Shown: piece by piece, positions 8,955-19,800 of the stretch | How positions within the stretch are numbered: the stretch's first letter is position 1 | How the letters are laid out: every line of letters starts with the position of its first letter | Origin: Spirosoma profusum | GTDB taxonomy: Bacteria > Bacteroidota > Bacteroidia > Cytophagales > Spirosomataceae | Reading direction: 5' to 3' | Assembly: GCF_014699005.1 (NCBI RefSeq) | Contig: NZ_JACWZY010000016.1 | Coordinates: 1 to 64,000 of the forward strand | DNA: 64,000 nt | The notes under the pieces: model-generated | What the model was told of the DNA's origin: nothing | Databases searched by the model: none | Seen by the model: the letters and a program-made list of their open reading frames with translations, nothing else | Program-made: the position numbers and the translations under genes

Positions 8955-9431
8955 ATGAATTTAAGCAACCTTAGACCGGCAAAAGGTTCCGTCAGTGAGC
9001 GCAAGCGAGTCGGACGCGGGCAAGGATCAGGCATGGGCGGTACGTCCACGCGTGGTCACAAAGGAGCGCAATCGCGTTCAGGGTACAGTCGTAAAACACA
9101 CTTCGAAGGTGGTCAGATGCCACTTCAACGTCGTGTGCCAAAATTCGGCTTCAAAAATATTAACCGCGTCGAGTATAAACCTCTCAATCTGGATAGCATC
9201 CAGGCTCTGGTTGACGAAACCAAAGCAACCGTTGTTGACCTGGATTTCCTCCGTCAACATGGTTTGGTAAGTAAAAAAGACCTGGTGAAAGTATTGAGCC
9301 GGGGCGAATTGACGTCTGCTATTGAAATTCATGCGCATGCTTTTTCGACGAGTGCGAAAGATGCTATTGAAAAAGCAGGTGGTAAGGCCGTAGTGCCAAC
9401 GAAAGAAGCGAACGAGGAAGCAGCGAACTAA
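8955..9431 (+). CDS. rplO: 50S ribosomal protein L15
   Basis: A 158-residue L15 starting MNLSNLRPAKGSVSERKRVGR with the glycine-rich GQGSGMGGTSTRGHKGAQSR segment typical of the extended N-terminal region, then an L18e-like C-terminal domain with KVLSRGELTSAIEIHAHAFS. It ends 32 bp before secY. Confidence 0.95.
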   Translation: MNLSNLRPAKGSVSERKRVGRGQGSGMGGTSTRGHKGAQSRSGYSRKTHFEGGQMPLQRRVPKFGFKNINRVEYKPLNLDSIQALVDETKATVVDLDFLRQHGLVSKKDLVKVLSRGELTSAIEIHAHAFSTSAKDAIEKAGGKAVVPTKEANEEAAN

Positions 9432-9463
9432 GTTGTGAGTAAGGCAGTAGCCGACCTATTTTT

Positions 9464-10780
9464 ATGAACCGACTCATCACCACGTTTAAGAATATTTTTG
9501 CAATTGACGAGTTGCGGAGTCGAATCCTCAACACGTTGTTGTTCATAACTGCGTTTCGGTTAGGTTCGGCAATTGTATTGCCAGGCGTTGACCCAAGCAA
9601 GTTGAACATCAATACAGGAGGATTACTTGGCTTGCTCGATACCTTTTTAGGGGGAGCGTTCAGTAAAGCGTCAATCTTTGCGTTGGGTATCATGCCGTAT
9701 ATCTCGGCATCGATTGCTATCCAGCTTCTTACATTAGCGTTGCCTTACTTCCAGAAAATGCAGAAGGAAGGTGAATCGGGACGTAAGCGACTGAACCAGA
9801 TTACGCGCGTGCTAACTATTGGTGTTACGGCTGTACAAGCCATTACGTATGTAAATACGACGATTCCTGCGGAAGCGCTCTTTATCGACCGTGGTTTATT
9901 CACAATAGCTTCTGTATTTATCCTGACGTCGGGTACCATCTTCTGTATGTGGCTGGGCGAACGTATCACGGATAAAGGAATCGGAAATGGTATTTCCATG
10001 ATCATCATGATTGGTATCGTTTCCCGGCTTCCAGGTGCTATCATCGGTGAGCAACAGTCACGCGGTTCAAGCGGTATTCTGCTTTTTGTGCTGGAATTAG
10101 TGGCTCTGTACTTCGTAGTAATGGGAGCTGTTGTGCTGACTCAAGCTGTTCGTCGGATTCCGATTCAGTACGCCAAGCAAGTGATTGGTAACAAAGTTGT
10201 AGGCGGTCAGCGGCAGTATTTGCCTCTGAAACTGAATGCGGCTGGCGTAATGCCTATCATCTTTGCGCAGGCTCTGATGTTTATTCCAACCTACGTAGCA
10301 GGTTTGTTTTCTGAGAAAAGCGATTTTGCTGCTAGTATTCAGAACGCTTTCCAGAGTTATACGACCTGGCAGTACAATGTATTGTTTGGCCTGTTGATCA
10401 TCATCTTTACGTTCTTCTACACTGCTATTTCTGTTAACCCAGTACAAATAGCAGATGATATGAAACGTAGTGGTGGATTCATTCCCGGCGTAAAACCTGG
10501 CATTCAGACATCAGAATACATCGGTACAGTACTTGACCGTATTACGTTGCCTGGTGCTATTATGCTGGCTATCGTTGCTATCCTGCCTGCCATTGCGAAT
10601 CTATTAGGTATGACCAGTGGATTTGCTCAGTTCTTCGGCGGTACGTCGTTGCTGATCATGGTCGGTGTTGTACTTGATACGCTACAACAGGTTGAAAGCT
10701 ATCTGTTAATGCGTCGCTACGAAGGGTTGATGAAATCGGGTAGAGTACAGGGGCGGACCAACGAAACGGTAGCAGCTTAA
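9464..10780 (+). CDS. secY: Protein translocase subunit SecY
   Basis: A 438-residue polytopic membrane protein of normal SecY length with ten predicted hydrophobic segments. Recognisable motifs are FRLGSAIVLPGVDP in the first segment, the GIGNGISMIIMIGI region, and the C-terminal TSLLIMVGVVLDTLQQVESYL. SecY is the channel of the Sec translocon in the inner membrane. Location after L15 in the spc operon is standard, and adk does not follow it here. Confidence 0.96.
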   Translation: MNRLITTFKNIFAIDELRSRILNTLLFITAFRLGSAIVLPGVDPSKLNINTGGLLGLLDTFLGGAFSKASIFALGIMPYISASIAIQLLTLALPYFQKMQKEGESGRKRLNQITRVLTIGVTAVQAITYVNTTIPAEALFIDRGLFTIASVFILTSGTIFCMWLGERITDKGIGNGISMIIMIGIVSRLPGAIIGEQQSRGSSGILLFVLELVALYFVVMGAVVLTQAVRRIPIQYAKQVIGNKVVGGQRQYLPLKLNAAGVMPIIFAQALMFIPTYVAGLFSEKSDFAASIQNAFQSYTTWQYNVLFGLLIIIFTFFYTAISVNPVQIADDMKRSGGFIPGVKPGIQTSEYIGTVLDRITLPGAIMLAIVAILPAIANLLGMTSGFAQFFGGTSLLIMVGVVLDTLQQVESYLLMRRYEGLMKSGRVQGRTNETVAA

Positions 10781-10785
10781 GTGAA

Positions 10786-11625
10786 ATGAGTGGTTCTGAC
10801 AAAAAGGATAAGATGATTTATTTCAGAAGCGACGAAGAAATCGCTCTGATTAAAGCCAGTGCGCAGGTGCTTGGAAAGGCCCATGCTGAAGTGGCTAAAC
10901 TTATTCGACCAGGCGTTACCACCAAGGAACTAGATACCGTTGCTGAAACGTTTATTAAGGATAATGGTGGCTCTCCTTCTTTCTTAGGCTATAATAAGTT
11001 TCCTGCCTCACTCTGTATTTCCATCAATGATGTGGTAGTACATGGCATTCCTAGCCGCTATGAACTTCGCGACGGGGATATTGTCTCGATTGACTGCGGT
11101 GTTAAACTGAACGGGTATCATAGCGACAGTGCTTATACGTATCCAATTGGCGACGTAGCACCAGCAGTACGTCGGCTCTTAGCCCGCACGAAGGAGTCTC
11201 TCTACATTGGCGTTGAAAAAGCTATTGAGGGAAATCGAGTCGGTGATATCGGTTATGCCATTCAGACATTCACTGAGAAGTTCGGTTATTCGGTTGTGCG
11301 GGAATTAGTAGGTCATGGCGTAGGTCAGAACTTACACGAAGCCCCTGAAGTACCAAACTACGGCAAGCGAGGTCAAGGGCCGAAGTTGCAGGAAGGAATG
11401 ATTTTGGCGATTGAGCCTATGATTAACTTCGGCAAGAAAGGAGTAGTACAGGAACGTGACGGCTGGACAATTCGGACTGTCGATAGAAAACCATCGGCTC
11501 ACTTTGAGCATACGGTGGCTGTTCGGAAAGGGAAGCCCGAGATTCTAACAACCTTCGAATACATTGAAGCAGTTACCGCAAATACGAGCCTGATGGTTGA
11601 ATCTCAGGAACTGGTGGTGGCTTAA
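10786..11625 (+). CDS. map: Type I methionine aminopeptidase
   Basis: A 279-residue metallopeptidase that removes initiator methionine. It has the metal-ligand pattern of Met[20 protein letters not shown] (two Asp ligands), [20 protein letters not shown] (His ligand), and ILAIEPMI and [10 protein letters not shown] (Glu ligands). The first ATG lies 5 bp after secY. An internal ATG at 10813 ([10 protein letters not shown]) matches the usual family start and has an AAGGAT sequence upstream, so the true protein may be 270 residues. Confidence 0.94.
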   Translation: MSGSDKKDKMIYFRSDEEIALIKASAQVLGKAHAEVAKLIRPGVTTKELDTVAETFIKDNGGSPSFLGYNKFPASLCISINDVVVHGIPSRYELRDGDIVSIDCGVKLNGYHSDSAYTYPIGDVAPAVRRLLARTKESLYIGVEKAIEGNRVGDIGYAIQTFTEKFGYSVVRELVGHGVGQNLHEAPEVPNYGKRGQGPKLQEGMILAIEPMINFGKKGVVQERDGWTIRTVDRKPSAHFEHTVAVRKGKPEILTTFEYIEAVTANTSLMVESQELVVA

Positions 11626-11632
11626 AGCGAAT

Positions 11633-11851
11633 ATGGCAAAGCAGAATTCTATAGAACAAGACGGTATTATTTTGGAAGCATTATCGAATGCTATGTTTCG
11701 GGTCGAACTGGCCAACAAGCATGAGGTAATTGCTCACATCTCCGGCAAAATGCGCATGAATTACATTAAGATTTTGCCGGGAGATCGTGTGAAGCTGGAA
11801 ATGTCGCCTTATGATTTAAGTAAGGCAAGAATCGTGTATCGGTATAAATAA
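11633..11851 (+). CDS. infA: Translation initiation factor IF-1
   Basis: A 72-residue S1/OB-fold protein of exact IF-1 length. It starts [19 protein letters not shown] and contains [27 protein letters not shown] (cited in parts: [23 protein letters not shown]). The start at 11633 is chosen over in-frame upstream codons because it gives the family N-terminus. IF-1 blocks the A site during initiation. Confidence 0.95.
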   Translation: MAKQNSIEQDGIILEALSNAMFRVELANKHEVIAHISGKMRMNYIKILPGDRVKLEMSPYDLSKARIVYRYK

Positions 11852-11940
11852 GTTTTCAGTTTTCGATTTGCTTTCTAGTCATGATTAAGTCGACTGAAAG
11901 GTAAACTGGAGATTGAAAACAGTAAACGGAAACTTTTACC
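11852..11940 (+). repeat. infA-rpmJ spacer with inverted GTTTTC/GAAAAC words
   Basis: An 89-bp spacer in which GTTTTCAGTTTTC near 11853 is complementary in part to GAAAACAGTAAACGGAAAC near 11916. The AACAGTAAACGG word resembles one in the rpsD-rpoA spacer. No gene is present. Confidence 0.4.
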
Positions 11941-12057
11941 ATGAAAGTTAAAGCGTCAATCAAGAAGCGCAGCGAAGACTGCAAAGTGATCCGGCGGAAA
12001 GGGAAGCTGTACGTGATCAACAAAAAGAATCCCCGTTATAAACAAAGACAAGGCTAA
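11941..12057 (+). CDS. rpmJ: 50S ribosomal protein L36 (cysteine-poor form)
   Basis: A 38-residue ORF read directly: [19 protein letters not shown] followed by a C-terminal [12 protein letters not shown], the invariant L36 end. Only one of the zinc-ligand cysteines of the classical C+ form is kept, so this is the zinc-independent (C-) version. It lies between infA and rpsM with 2 bp before rpsM. Confidence 0.94.
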   Translation: MKVKASIKKRSEDCKVIRRKGKLYVINKKNPRYKQRQG

Positions 12058-12059
12058 GC

Positions 12060-12437
12060 ATGGCACGTATTGCAGGTGTTGATATTCCAGACAAAAAGCG
12101 TGGTGAAATTGCGCTGACCTACATCTTTGGCATTGGCCGGAGCCGGGCGAAAAAAATTCTGACCGACGCAGGTATTAGTGTCGACAAAAAAGCCAGCGAA
12201 TGGTCGGACGAAGAAGCTAGTGCTGTTCGTAACGCAATTTCTAACGAGTACAAAGTCGAAGGTCAGTTACGCTCTGAGGTTCAGTTGAGCATCAAACGAC
12301 TGATGGACATCGGTTGCTACCGTGGTCTGCGTCACCGGAAAGGGTTACCCGTTCGTGGTCAGCATACGAAAAATAACTCACGTACTCGGAAAGGGAAACG
12401 TAAGACTGTTGCTAACAAGAAAAAAGTAACGAAATAA
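12060..12437 (+). CDS. rpsM: 30S ribosomal protein S13
   Basis: A 125-residue S13 starting [21 protein letters not shown], with the helix-two-turns-helix core and the C-terminal [24 protein letters not shown] tail that reaches the P-site tRNA (cited as [11 protein letters not shown] and TRKGKRKT). First gene of the alpha operon block. Confidence 0.96.
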   Translation: MARIAGVDIPDKKRGEIALTYIFGIGRSRAKKILTDAGISVDKKASEWSDEEASAVRNAISNEYKVEGQLRSEVQLSIKRLMDIGCYRGLRHRKGLPVRGQHTKNNSRTRKGKRKTVANKKKVTK

Positions 12438-12537
12438 TTAATCGGTCGCTCATCGTCATACGGAGCATTTGGGGCCATTTTATCTGTAAATGGCAAGTAA
12501 TGATAACCGGTGACACATTGACGATTACCTAAAAACA
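12438..12537 (+). repeat. rpsM-rpsK spacer with short inverted repeat
   Basis: The 100-bp spacer contains GCCATTT...AAATGGC (around 12475-12493), a 7-bp stem with a 7-nt loop, flanked by imperfectly complementary TAATCGGTC/TGACGATTA segments. There is no U-tract; function unknown. Confidence 0.35.
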
Positions 12538-12933
12538 ATGGCTCAAGCAAAACGCAAAGACAAAGCGAAAAAGCGGGTGGTAATTGTTGAACCCGTTGGT
12601 CAGGTACATATCCGGGCTACGTTCAACAACATCATCATTTCAATTACCAACATGAATGGCCAAGTAATTTCCTGGGCTTCAGCTGGTAAAATGGGCTTCC
12701 GTGGCTCGAAGAAAAATACACCGTATGCTGCTCAAACGGCTGCTCAGAACTGTGCTGCTGTTGCTCATGACCTGGGTATGCGCAAAGCTGAGGTGTTTGT
12801 GAAAGGTCCAGGATCTGGTCGTGAATCAGCTATCCGCACCATTCAGAATTCGGGTATCGAAGTAACGACTATCCGTGATATTACCCCGCTGCCGCACAAT
12901 GGATGCCGGCCGCCAAAACGTCGTCGCGTATAA
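12538..12933 (+). CDS. rpsK: 30S ribosomal protein S11
   Basis: A 131-residue S11 with [20 protein letters not shown], the [19 protein letters not shown] segment, [16 protein letters not shown] and the invariant C-terminal [19 protein letters not shown]11 forms the 30S platform with S6/S18 and touches the mRNA exit. Confidence 0.97.
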   Translation: MAQAKRKDKAKKRVVIVEPVGQVHIRATFNNIIISITNMNGQVISWASAGKMGFRGSKKNTPYAAQTAAQNCAAVAHDLGMRKAEVFVKGPGSGRESAIRTIQNSGIEVTTIRDITPLPHNGCRPPKRRRV

Positions 12934-13010
12934 TACGGATGGCATGAATAGGGGCAGGCGACATTCGGTTGTGTCTGTCCAATGTTTCACAATTATTCAT
13001 TCATTAAAGA

Positions 13011-13616
13011 ATGGCACGTTACACAGGGCCAAAAGCCAAAATTTCGCGGAAGTTCGGCGAACCCGTGATGGGACCGAGCAAAGCGCTCCAGAAAAAAAAT
13101 TACGGACCGGGTATGCACGGTCGGGGCCGCAAACGGAAACAATCCGAATATGCGCTCCAATTAACAGAAAAGCAGAAAGTAAAATACACCTACGGTATTC
13201 TGGAACGTCAGTTCCGTGCCTTATTCCACCGGGCTCAGGTTCGTGAGGGAATCACGGGTGAAAACCTGCTTAAATTATGCGAAGCCCGTTTAGATAATAC
13301 GGTCTATCGTCTAGGTATCGCTTCATCGCGTCGGTCAGCTCGCCAGTTAGTAGCTCACAAACACATTGTTGTTGATGGCGAGGTAGTTAACATTCCTTCA
13401 TACTCTCTGAAACCAGGTCAACTGATCAGCGTTCGGGAGAAATCGAAATCGCTGGAAGCAATCACAACCAGCGTAGCGGCTCGCAATACGAAACGGTATA
13501 ACTGGGTTGAGTGGGATGCGCAACAATTGACGGGTAAGTTTATTAGCTACCCTGAGCGCGATCAAATCCCGGAGAACTTCAACGAGCAGGCCATCGTCGA
13601 ATTGTATTCGAAGTAA
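13011..13616 (+). CDS. rpsD: 30S ribosomal protein S4
   Basis: A 201-residue S4 of standard length, [19 protein letters not shown] at the N-terminus and an S4 RNA-binding domain in the second half ([20 protein letters not shown], then [11 protein letters not shown]). S4 is a primary 16S binder that starts 30S assembly. The N-terminal region carries a single cysteine only, so it is of the zinc-free type. Confidence 0.96.
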   Translation: MARYTGPKAKISRKFGEPVMGPSKALQKKNYGPGMHGRGRKRKQSEYALQLTEKQKVKYTYGILERQFRALFHRAQVREGITGENLLKLCEARLDNTVYRLGIASSRRSARQLVAHKHIVVDGEVVNIPSYSLKPGQLISVREKSKSLEAITTSVAARNTKRYNWVEWDAQQLTGKFISYPERDQIPENFNEQAIVELYSK

Positions 13617-13761
13617 TAGATAGTTTATTGATTACCGTTTTCTGTTGGCAGTTGTGTGTTAATACTCGCTATACCTAACAGAAAACGGTAAACAGTAAGC
13701 GGAAAACTTGTTTTAGAGTCTTCACGCCAAGGCAGAGAACTGCTGTAAAAATACGAAACGT
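13617..13761 (+). repeat. rpsD-rpoA spacer with 15-bp perfect inverted repeat
   Basis: TTACCGTTTTCTGTT (13632-13646) and its exact complement AACAGAAAACGGTAA (13677-13691) form a stem with a 30-nt loop; the right arm is followed by the similar words AACAGTAAGCGGAAAAC. There is no U-tract. It probably folds in the mRNA between the S4 and RNA polymerase alpha coding regions. Confidence 0.6.
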
Positions 13762-14751
13762 ATGTCAATATTAGCGTTCCAGATGCCCGACAAAGTCGTA
13801 GTGGAGAAAGCTGACGACTTTCACGGGGTGTTTGAATTTAAACCCCTTGAAAAAGGATACGGTGTAACCATTGGGAATGCGCTACGTCGCATTTTGCTTT
13901 CCTCGTTGGAAGGCTACGCCATTACAAGCGTAAAATTTCCCGGTGTGTTACATGAATTCTCTTCCATCGAGGGTGTTGTTGAAGATGTGACAGAAATTAT
14001 TCTGAACCTGAAAATGATCCGGTTCAAGAAAATTTCGGACATGGTTGACAACAAGATTACCGTCAACATCAAAAAGCAATCAGTTTTAAAAGCTGGTGAT
14101 ATATCTAAATTCTCGCCCTCGTTTGAGGTGTTGAACCCCGAACTGGAAATCTGTCACATCGACGATACGCGGGATTTAGAGATGGAAATTTTTGTGGAAA
14201 AAGGCCGCGGCTACGTTCCCGCCGACGAGCCTCGTGCCAACGAACTTCCGTTTGGACATATCCCGATCGATGCTATTTACACGCCGATTAAAAACGTGAA
14301 ATATAGCGTTGAAAATACGCGGGTTGAACAGAAAACGGACTTTGAACGGCTGTTGCTGGATATTGAAACGGATGGTTCAATCCACCCGGAAGATGCGCTG
14401 AAAGGTGCTGCTTATATCCTGATTCAGCATTTCATGCTGTTCTCTGATCAAACGATGACATTCGAAACGACCAAGCCGGAAGAAGAGAATGTTGTTGATG
14501 AAGAAGTACTGCATATGCGCAAACTGCTGAAAACGTCGTTGGCCGACCTCGACCTTTCAGTACGTGCCTACAACTGTCTTAAGTCGGCTGATGTTCGGAC
14601 ATTGGGTGACCTGGTTCGGTTAGAAATTTCGGATATGATGAAATTCCGCAACTTCGGAAAGAAATCATTAACCGAATTAGAGCAACTGGTGGCAGAGAAA
14701 AACCTGACGTTCGGTATGGACGTCTCGAAGTACAGATTAGACGAAGACTAA
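13762..14751 (+). CDS. rpoA: DNA-directed RNA polymerase subunit alpha
   Basis: A 329-residue alpha subunit with the N-terminal dimerisation domain ([21 protein letters not shown], here [13 protein letters not shown] then [10 protein letters not shown]) and the C-terminal DNA-binding domain of helix-hairpin-helix type ([20 protein letters not shown], then [16 protein letters not shown]). Linker and length are normal. It is cotranscribed with S13-S11-S4 and L17, as in most bacteria. Confidence 0.97.
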   Translation: MSILAFQMPDKVVVEKADDFHGVFEFKPLEKGYGVTIGNALRRILLSSLEGYAITSVKFPGVLHEFSSIEGVVEDVTEIILNLKMIRFKKISDMVDNKITVNIKKQSVLKAGDISKFSPSFEVLNPELEICHIDDTRDLEMEIFVEKGRGYVPADEPRANELPFGHIPIDAIYTPIKNVKYSVENTRVEQKTDFERLLLDIETDGSIHPEDALKGAAYILIQHFMLFSDQTMTFETTKPEEENVVDEEVLHMRKLLKTSLADLDLSVRAYNCLKSADVRTLGDLVRLEISDMMKFRNFGKKSLTELEQLVAEKNLTFGMDVSKYRLDED

Positions 14752-14832
14752 AAGCTGCGATGGGCATAGGGATTAGGGCGTAGGGACAGACAACCCCGAG
14801 CCCCATGCCCCGAGCCCCATGCCAAAATAACA
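14752..14832 (+). repeat. rpoA-rplQ spacer: GC-rich tandem and inverted repeat
   Basis: A 14-bp unit CCCCGAGCCCCATG occurs twice head to tail (14794-14807 and 14808-14821), and GGGCATAGGG-like words upstream (from 14762) are partly complementary to it. The same CCCCATGCC/GGCATGGGG word recurs on the opposite strand inside the helicase gene near 20030-20050. Confidence 0.55.
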
Positions 14833-15645
14833 ATGAGACACGGTAAAAAAGATAATCACTTAGGTCGGACACATTCGCACCGCGAAGCGATGCTCCAGAA
14901 CCTGGCTACGTCGCTGATTATGCACAAGCGTATCGAGACGACGGTGGCTAAAGCGAAGGAACTCCGCAAGTTCGTAGAGCCTATTCTGACAAAGGCGAAA
15001 GATGATACGTTCCAGAATCGTCGGGTTGTATTCCAGTCGCTGCATAACAAAGAAACCATCAAGGAATTATTCGGTGCGGTAGCTGATAAAATTGCCAGCC
15101 GTCCAGGTGGTTATACACGTATCATCAAATTAGGTAATCGGCTTGGCGACAACGCCGATACGTGCCTGATTGAATTGGTCGATTTCAACGAATTGCTAGT
15201 TGCTGCCGTTGCTGAAAAAGCAGCTGCTGCAACCAAAACACGTCGGAGCCGTCGCGGAGCTGGTGCTGGAACGCGTCAGGCTGCTGCGTCAACTGAAGTT
15301 CCATCTGCTGAAGTTGTTGAAGAGGCTGCTCCAGCCGTAGAAGCTACTGAAGTTGAAGAAGCACCAGCGGCTAGCACGACCTCTAGCGATGACTTGACTA
15401 AAATTGAAGGTATTGGTCCGAAGATCGCAGAGTTGCTCAACAACGCAGGTATTACTACCTTTGCACAGTTGGCCGATGCTCAGGACGAAACTGTTCAGCA
15501 AGTCTTGACGGAAGCTGGCCCCCGTTTCAACGTACACGATGCTACAACCTGGAATGAACAGGCTGCTCTGGCACGTGACGGTAAATGGGATGAGCTTGCA
15601 GAATTGCAGGATCGTTTAAAAGGTGGTAAAGAAGCCGAAGAATAG
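14833..15645 (+). CDS. rplQ: 50S ribosomal protein L17 fused to a C-terminal helix-hairpin-helix domain
   Basis: A 270-residue protein, more than twice the usual 115-130. Residues 1-125 are classical L17 ([20 protein letters not shown], then [18 protein letters not shown]). Residues 126-184 are an Ala/Glu/Thr-rich linker. Residues 185-270 form an extra domain beginning [20 protein letters not shown], a helix-hairpin-helix signature, followed by a [17 protein letters not shown] repeat-like helix pair. HhH domains bind nucleic acid non-specifically; a ribosomal or extra-ribosomal role is inferred. It is the last gene before a strong terminator. Confidence 0.95.
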   Translation: MRHGKKDNHLGRTHSHREAMLQNLATSLIMHKRIETTVAKAKELRKFVEPILTKAKDDTFQNRRVVFQSLHNKETIKELFGAVADKIASRPGGYTRIIKLGNRLGDNADTCLIELVDFNELLVAAVAEKAAAATKTRRSRRGAGAGTRQAAASTEVPSAEVVEEAAPAVEATEVEEAPAASTTSSDDLTKIEGIGPKIAELLNNAGITTFAQLADAQDETVQQVLTEAGPRFNVHDATTWNEQAALARDGKWDELAELQDRLKGGKEAEE

Positions 15646-15672
15646 TGACCTACGAACACGTCATATAGAAAT

Positions 15673-15704
15673 GGGTTAACCGCACCGGTTAGCCCTTTTT
15701 TTTA
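15673..15704 (+). terminator. Intrinsic terminator of the ribosomal protein cluster
   Basis: GGGTTAACCG-cac-CGGTTAGCCC forms a 10-bp stem with one G.U pair, directly followed by eight or nine T residues. It lies 28 bp after the rplQ stop and closes the S10-spc-alpha transcript. Confidence 0.88.
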
Positions 15705-15727
15705 GTCTTTCAAGCCAAAACGAATAG

Positions 15728-16831
15728 ATGAAACACACGAAGCAACCTGAAGCATTGTTGGTTTTACAGGATGGAACAGTTTACAAAGGGCTAGCGCTCG
15801 GTAAAATTGGTACAGCCGGAGGAGAGATTTGCTTTAATACCGGTATGACCGGCTATCAGGAAATTTATACCGATCCGTCTTACTACGGTCAGGTGATTAT
15901 CAATACGACCTCGCACATTGGTAATTATGGTGTGCTGAATAATGGTGAGCAGGAATCGAATGGCGTTAAAATTCGGGCCATGGTTTGCAATTTCTTCTCG
16001 AATATTCACTCTCGCTACACCGCTGATGGTTCGCTACAGGATTATTTCGAGAAGGCAAACATAGTTGGTATTCACGGGGTCGATACGCGACAGTTGGTAC
16101 GTTATATTCGTTCGAAAGGTGTAATGAACTGCATTATTTCGTCCGAAATTCTTGACCCGGCCGTCTTACTTGCCGAACTGAATAAAGTGCCGGATATGGC
16201 GGGTCTGGAGCTTTCGTCGGAGGTTTGTACCAAAGAATCTTATGAGCAGGGCGACCCTGAAGCTAGTTTGCGCGTGGCTGTTCTGGACTTGGGTGTGAAA
16301 CGTAGCATCCTGACTAACTTCAATCAGCGAGGTGTTTTCTGCAAAGTGTTCCCGGCACGGACGCCACATGATGAATTAGCTGCCTGGAAACCGAACGGTT
16401 ATTTCATAGCAAATGGCCCTGGTGACCCGGCTGCTATGCCCTATGCTGTCGAAACCGTTACGCAGGCTCTGGATACCGATAAGCCTTTATTCGGTATTTG
16501 CCTCGGGCATCAGATTCTGTCGCTGGCGAGCGGTATTTCGACCTATAAAATGCACAACGGCCACCGTGGGTTGAATCATCCAGTAAAAAACCTGATTACG
16601 GGCCACTGTGAAGTAACGTCGCAAAATCACGGTTTTGCAGTGAAAGCCGATGAGGTAATGGACCATCCCAACGTTGAACTCACTCACATCAACCTCAACG
16701 ACAAGACAATTGAGGGAATTCGACGGAAAGATAAACCCGCGTTTTCGGTGCAATACCACCCGGAATCGTCGCCCGGCCCGCACGATTCGCACTACCTGTT
16801 CGATCAGTTTGTGCAAATGATGAAAGAATAA
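15728..16831 (+). CDS. carA: Carbamoyl-phosphate synthase small subunit
   Basis: A 367-residue glutamine amidotransferase subunit that supplies ammonia for carbamoyl phosphate in pyrimidine and arginine synthesis. The N-terminal CarA domain (FNTGMTGYQEIYTDPSYYGQ) is followed by a class I GATase domain with the nucleophile Cys258 in FGICLGHQIL and the HPE dyad in QYHPESSPGP. The gene is complete, lies between two terminators, and the large subunit gene is not adjacent. Confidence 0.95.
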   Translation: MKHTKQPEALLVLQDGTVYKGLALGKIGTAGGEICFNTGMTGYQEIYTDPSYYGQVIINTTSHIGNYGVLNNGEQESNGVKIRAMVCNFFSNIHSRYTADGSLQDYFEKANIVGIHGVDTRQLVRYIRSKGVMNCIISSEILDPAVLLAELNKVPDMAGLELSSEVCTKESYEQGDPEASLRVAVLDLGVKRSILTNFNQRGVFCKVFPARTPHDELAAWKPNGYFIANGPGDPAAMPYAVETVTQALDTDKPLFGICLGHQILSLASGISTYKMHNGHRGLNHPVKNLITGHCEVTSQNHGFAVKADEVMDHPNVELTHINLNDKTIEGIRRKDKPAFSVQYHPESSPGPHDSHYLFDQFVQMMKE

Positions 16832-16837
16832 CAGAAA

Positions 16838-16861
16838 GCCTGGGGAAACTCAGGCTTTTTT
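16838..16861 (+). terminator. Terminator between carA and the helicase gene
   Basis: GCCTG-gggaaact-CAGGC followed by TTTTTTG, 7 bp after the carA stop. On the minus strand a short A-run precedes the stem (AAAAAAGCCTG), so it serves mainly carA and perhaps weakly the convergent helicase gene. Confidence 0.7.
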
Positions 16862-16888
16862 GTTGAGTAATGTGGGCGGAAATCCGTG

Positions 16889-19800
16889 TTACTCAACTCC
16901 TCGCCAGAATTCCCGACTCCACTTCCGTTGGAATGCCCAATGACGCGATTGCAAGGCGATGGGCAAATAAGCGTGGGCCTGTTTTGGGGTTTGCTGGTAA
17001 TAAGCATCGTCATCCGTCAGAACGAGCGATTCATACGTAGCATTGGATTTGACGGTTAAATCAGCGAAGGGTAATTCGGGACGCCAATTCGAGTGTTGAG
17101 CTGCTAGTTTGTTTTTTAACAACGCGCCTGATGGTAGAACCTGTTGGGAGTTGGGCGAGGGCTGGAACTGCTGCTGTGCTACGTTAAGCGCATAACTCAA
17201 ATACGATTTTAACAGTTTGGGGCCAGGATTAGCAGTTTCTGCTACGTTCAATTGTTCAGGCCATAGGCTCGTTACTACGTAGACCCGTTCGCGAGCGCGC
17301 GTAACTGCTACGTTCAATCGATTCTCGCCACCACGTGCGTTTAGGCTGCCAAATTGTGCAGATAGTCGACCACGCTCGTCAGGTGCGTACCCTACAGAGA
17401 AAATGATAACGTCGCGCTCGTCGCCCTGGACGTTTTCTATATTTTTGACGAATAACTGTAACGCGGAGATACGGCTTTCCAGTACCTGATCCGCAATGTT
17501 ATCTGTGGGCAGCGTTTCTGCGTTACTTTCCAGCATATCCTGAATGAGTTGCTGCTGCGGATAGTTGAACGTAACGATGCCTACCGATCGGCCCGGCATT
17601 TCGGTCGCCAGCTGGTCGAGAAGTTGGATAACGGCTTCTGCTTCGACGGGGTTTGTATTTTGTTGCCAGACTCCCTTTACGTTCATATAACGAATTGAGG
17701 GTTCGCGACGATTGATGTCGTCGAAATGGGGGAGCAAAGAAAGTTTACTCTCGTAAAAATGCTCGTTTGAGAACGTAATGAGGTCGAGCGAGTGGCTGCG
17801 GTAGTGTTCAGTTAACGACACCTGGGGCAATTGCTGGGCGGCTAATTCCAGAAGCGATTCAACTTCAAGCGCGACAGGAATCTCTTCTTCCTGATCGGTA
17901 TCATCCAGACGGGTTCGGTATAGATCACTCGGACGTAGTTGTTGATTATCCCCCGTTACGACTACCTGCTTCCCGCGAGCCATCGCTGGAACACCGTTTT
18001 CGGCAAAACACTGTGACGCTTCATCAAAAATGACCAAATCGAATAAATCATCACGTAACGGAAACATGGCCGATACCGATTCGGGCGAAGCCAGCCAACA
18101 CGGAACTAGTTTAAATACCTCATCAGCGAACGACTCCATTAACTTACGTACCGGCCAGATATTACGTTTCTTGGTAGTTTGGTGAAGCAAATCCCGGTAC
18201 GTTACTACGTTGTTCAGGCGATTGAACGTCAGGTTTCGGTACGTCTGTTCGCGGAGTTTTACCAGAAGAATGTCCCGACTAAGTGTTTGTTTACGACCAA
18301 CGCTTTCCTGTAAGGCTTGTTCCCATTGACCCATTTTCAGCGACGATACGCTACGTAGTATCGGGTAAATATTCTCGATGTGATCGAGCCAGGCCTGCCG
18401 AAGACTCGTTTGAAATGCGGCAAGCCAATCTGGAGATGCCTGTTGTTTTAGTCGGTCGACAACGGTTTTCTCTACGTCCGAAAAGCCTTCCTGCAGGTGG
18501 TCTGCTTCGACAATCAAATCAAAATCGCGCCGGAGAATTCGGCGAAAGTCACCCGTAAATACGTCATCTACCCAAATTTTACTCAATTGGTTAAGCGTCA
18601 GATACGTCTGTGTGGCACTTTGCATTTGTGCTACGTTCGCTGCCAGCGCGAGTATTGCCCGAACAGATTCGACAAATTGCTCATGTGTTTGCCAGCGCGA
18701 TTCGGGAATCTGCCGTAAAGGAGTTATATCCCTTAAACGCTCGGTTAGGTGTTGTGCACGACGTAGTAGACGCAAGCTGTCAGGCGTTTCTGGGATTGAG
18801 AGGCCCGTGAGCAACGTAGTGGTCTCATGGCGAATAGCCTCCAGACGAATACGTTTGTCAATACGTTGCTCTAGTATTTGTAAATCACTCTGTGATAGTG
18901 TCAAACCATTCGCCGAAACCACGGTTTGTAACTGCGATTTTCCTGGATTGGTCAATTGCCACCAATTCCAGGTTATCCACGATGAACGAGCCTTTAACGC
19001 ATCGGCCAGCAATGTTCGGAAGCTGCGTAAATCAGTTGTGGATAACGATGACTCAGTGCCGGGAGGAGTTAACGTATCATCCCAGGCATCAGCGAGTTGT
19101 TCTAGTTTAGCTTCATCCGTTGTCATAGCCGGATGCGTTGGGGAGTCACGTAACACCCGTATGACGGCCCAAAGGGTAGGGGTGTCCGCTGCTTCGAGCA
19201 ACGTAAGTAGAGCTGTTAAATCCCAGTCATGTGACTGCCAATCAGCTAGTTGGTTAAGTGATAAAGGCTGTCCTAACAGTTTATTCGTTTCTTCGTTCGT
19301 TCGGTTGCGAAGCTGTTGCCACTGCACGATTGCCTGTTCTGCTTTGGGTAAGTCGGCGTTCGTAAAAGACGCAAAACTCACTCGCTCTGACCATACATGG
19401 TCAGCTCCTAATCGATTTTGGTAAGCAGCATAATCGGTAAGTCGCCGAGTAAAGTTATCCACATTGATTAAATGGAATTGTGGATAACTATCTTCTAATG
19501 GAATTACCTCAATGACTGAGTCGATCGTCAGGTATAACTCTTTCGCCGAAACTCCGCAAATACTTGTATCAAAAAGGGCGTCTTTAAACGCTTGTAATTC
19601 ACTGACCGTTTCGTCAATTCGTCGGCTCTCTACGTCGAAATCTCGTTCGAGCAGTACTGCATTCAGACTGTTATTCTGTTGACGATACGTATCGATCTGG
19701 TTAATCTGACCTGCAATCTGAGCGTACAAAGCGCGCCGGTCATCCTGAAAATCGTGAATCAGCGCAAGAAAGGAACCCATGCCAACTTGCTGAAGTCGCT

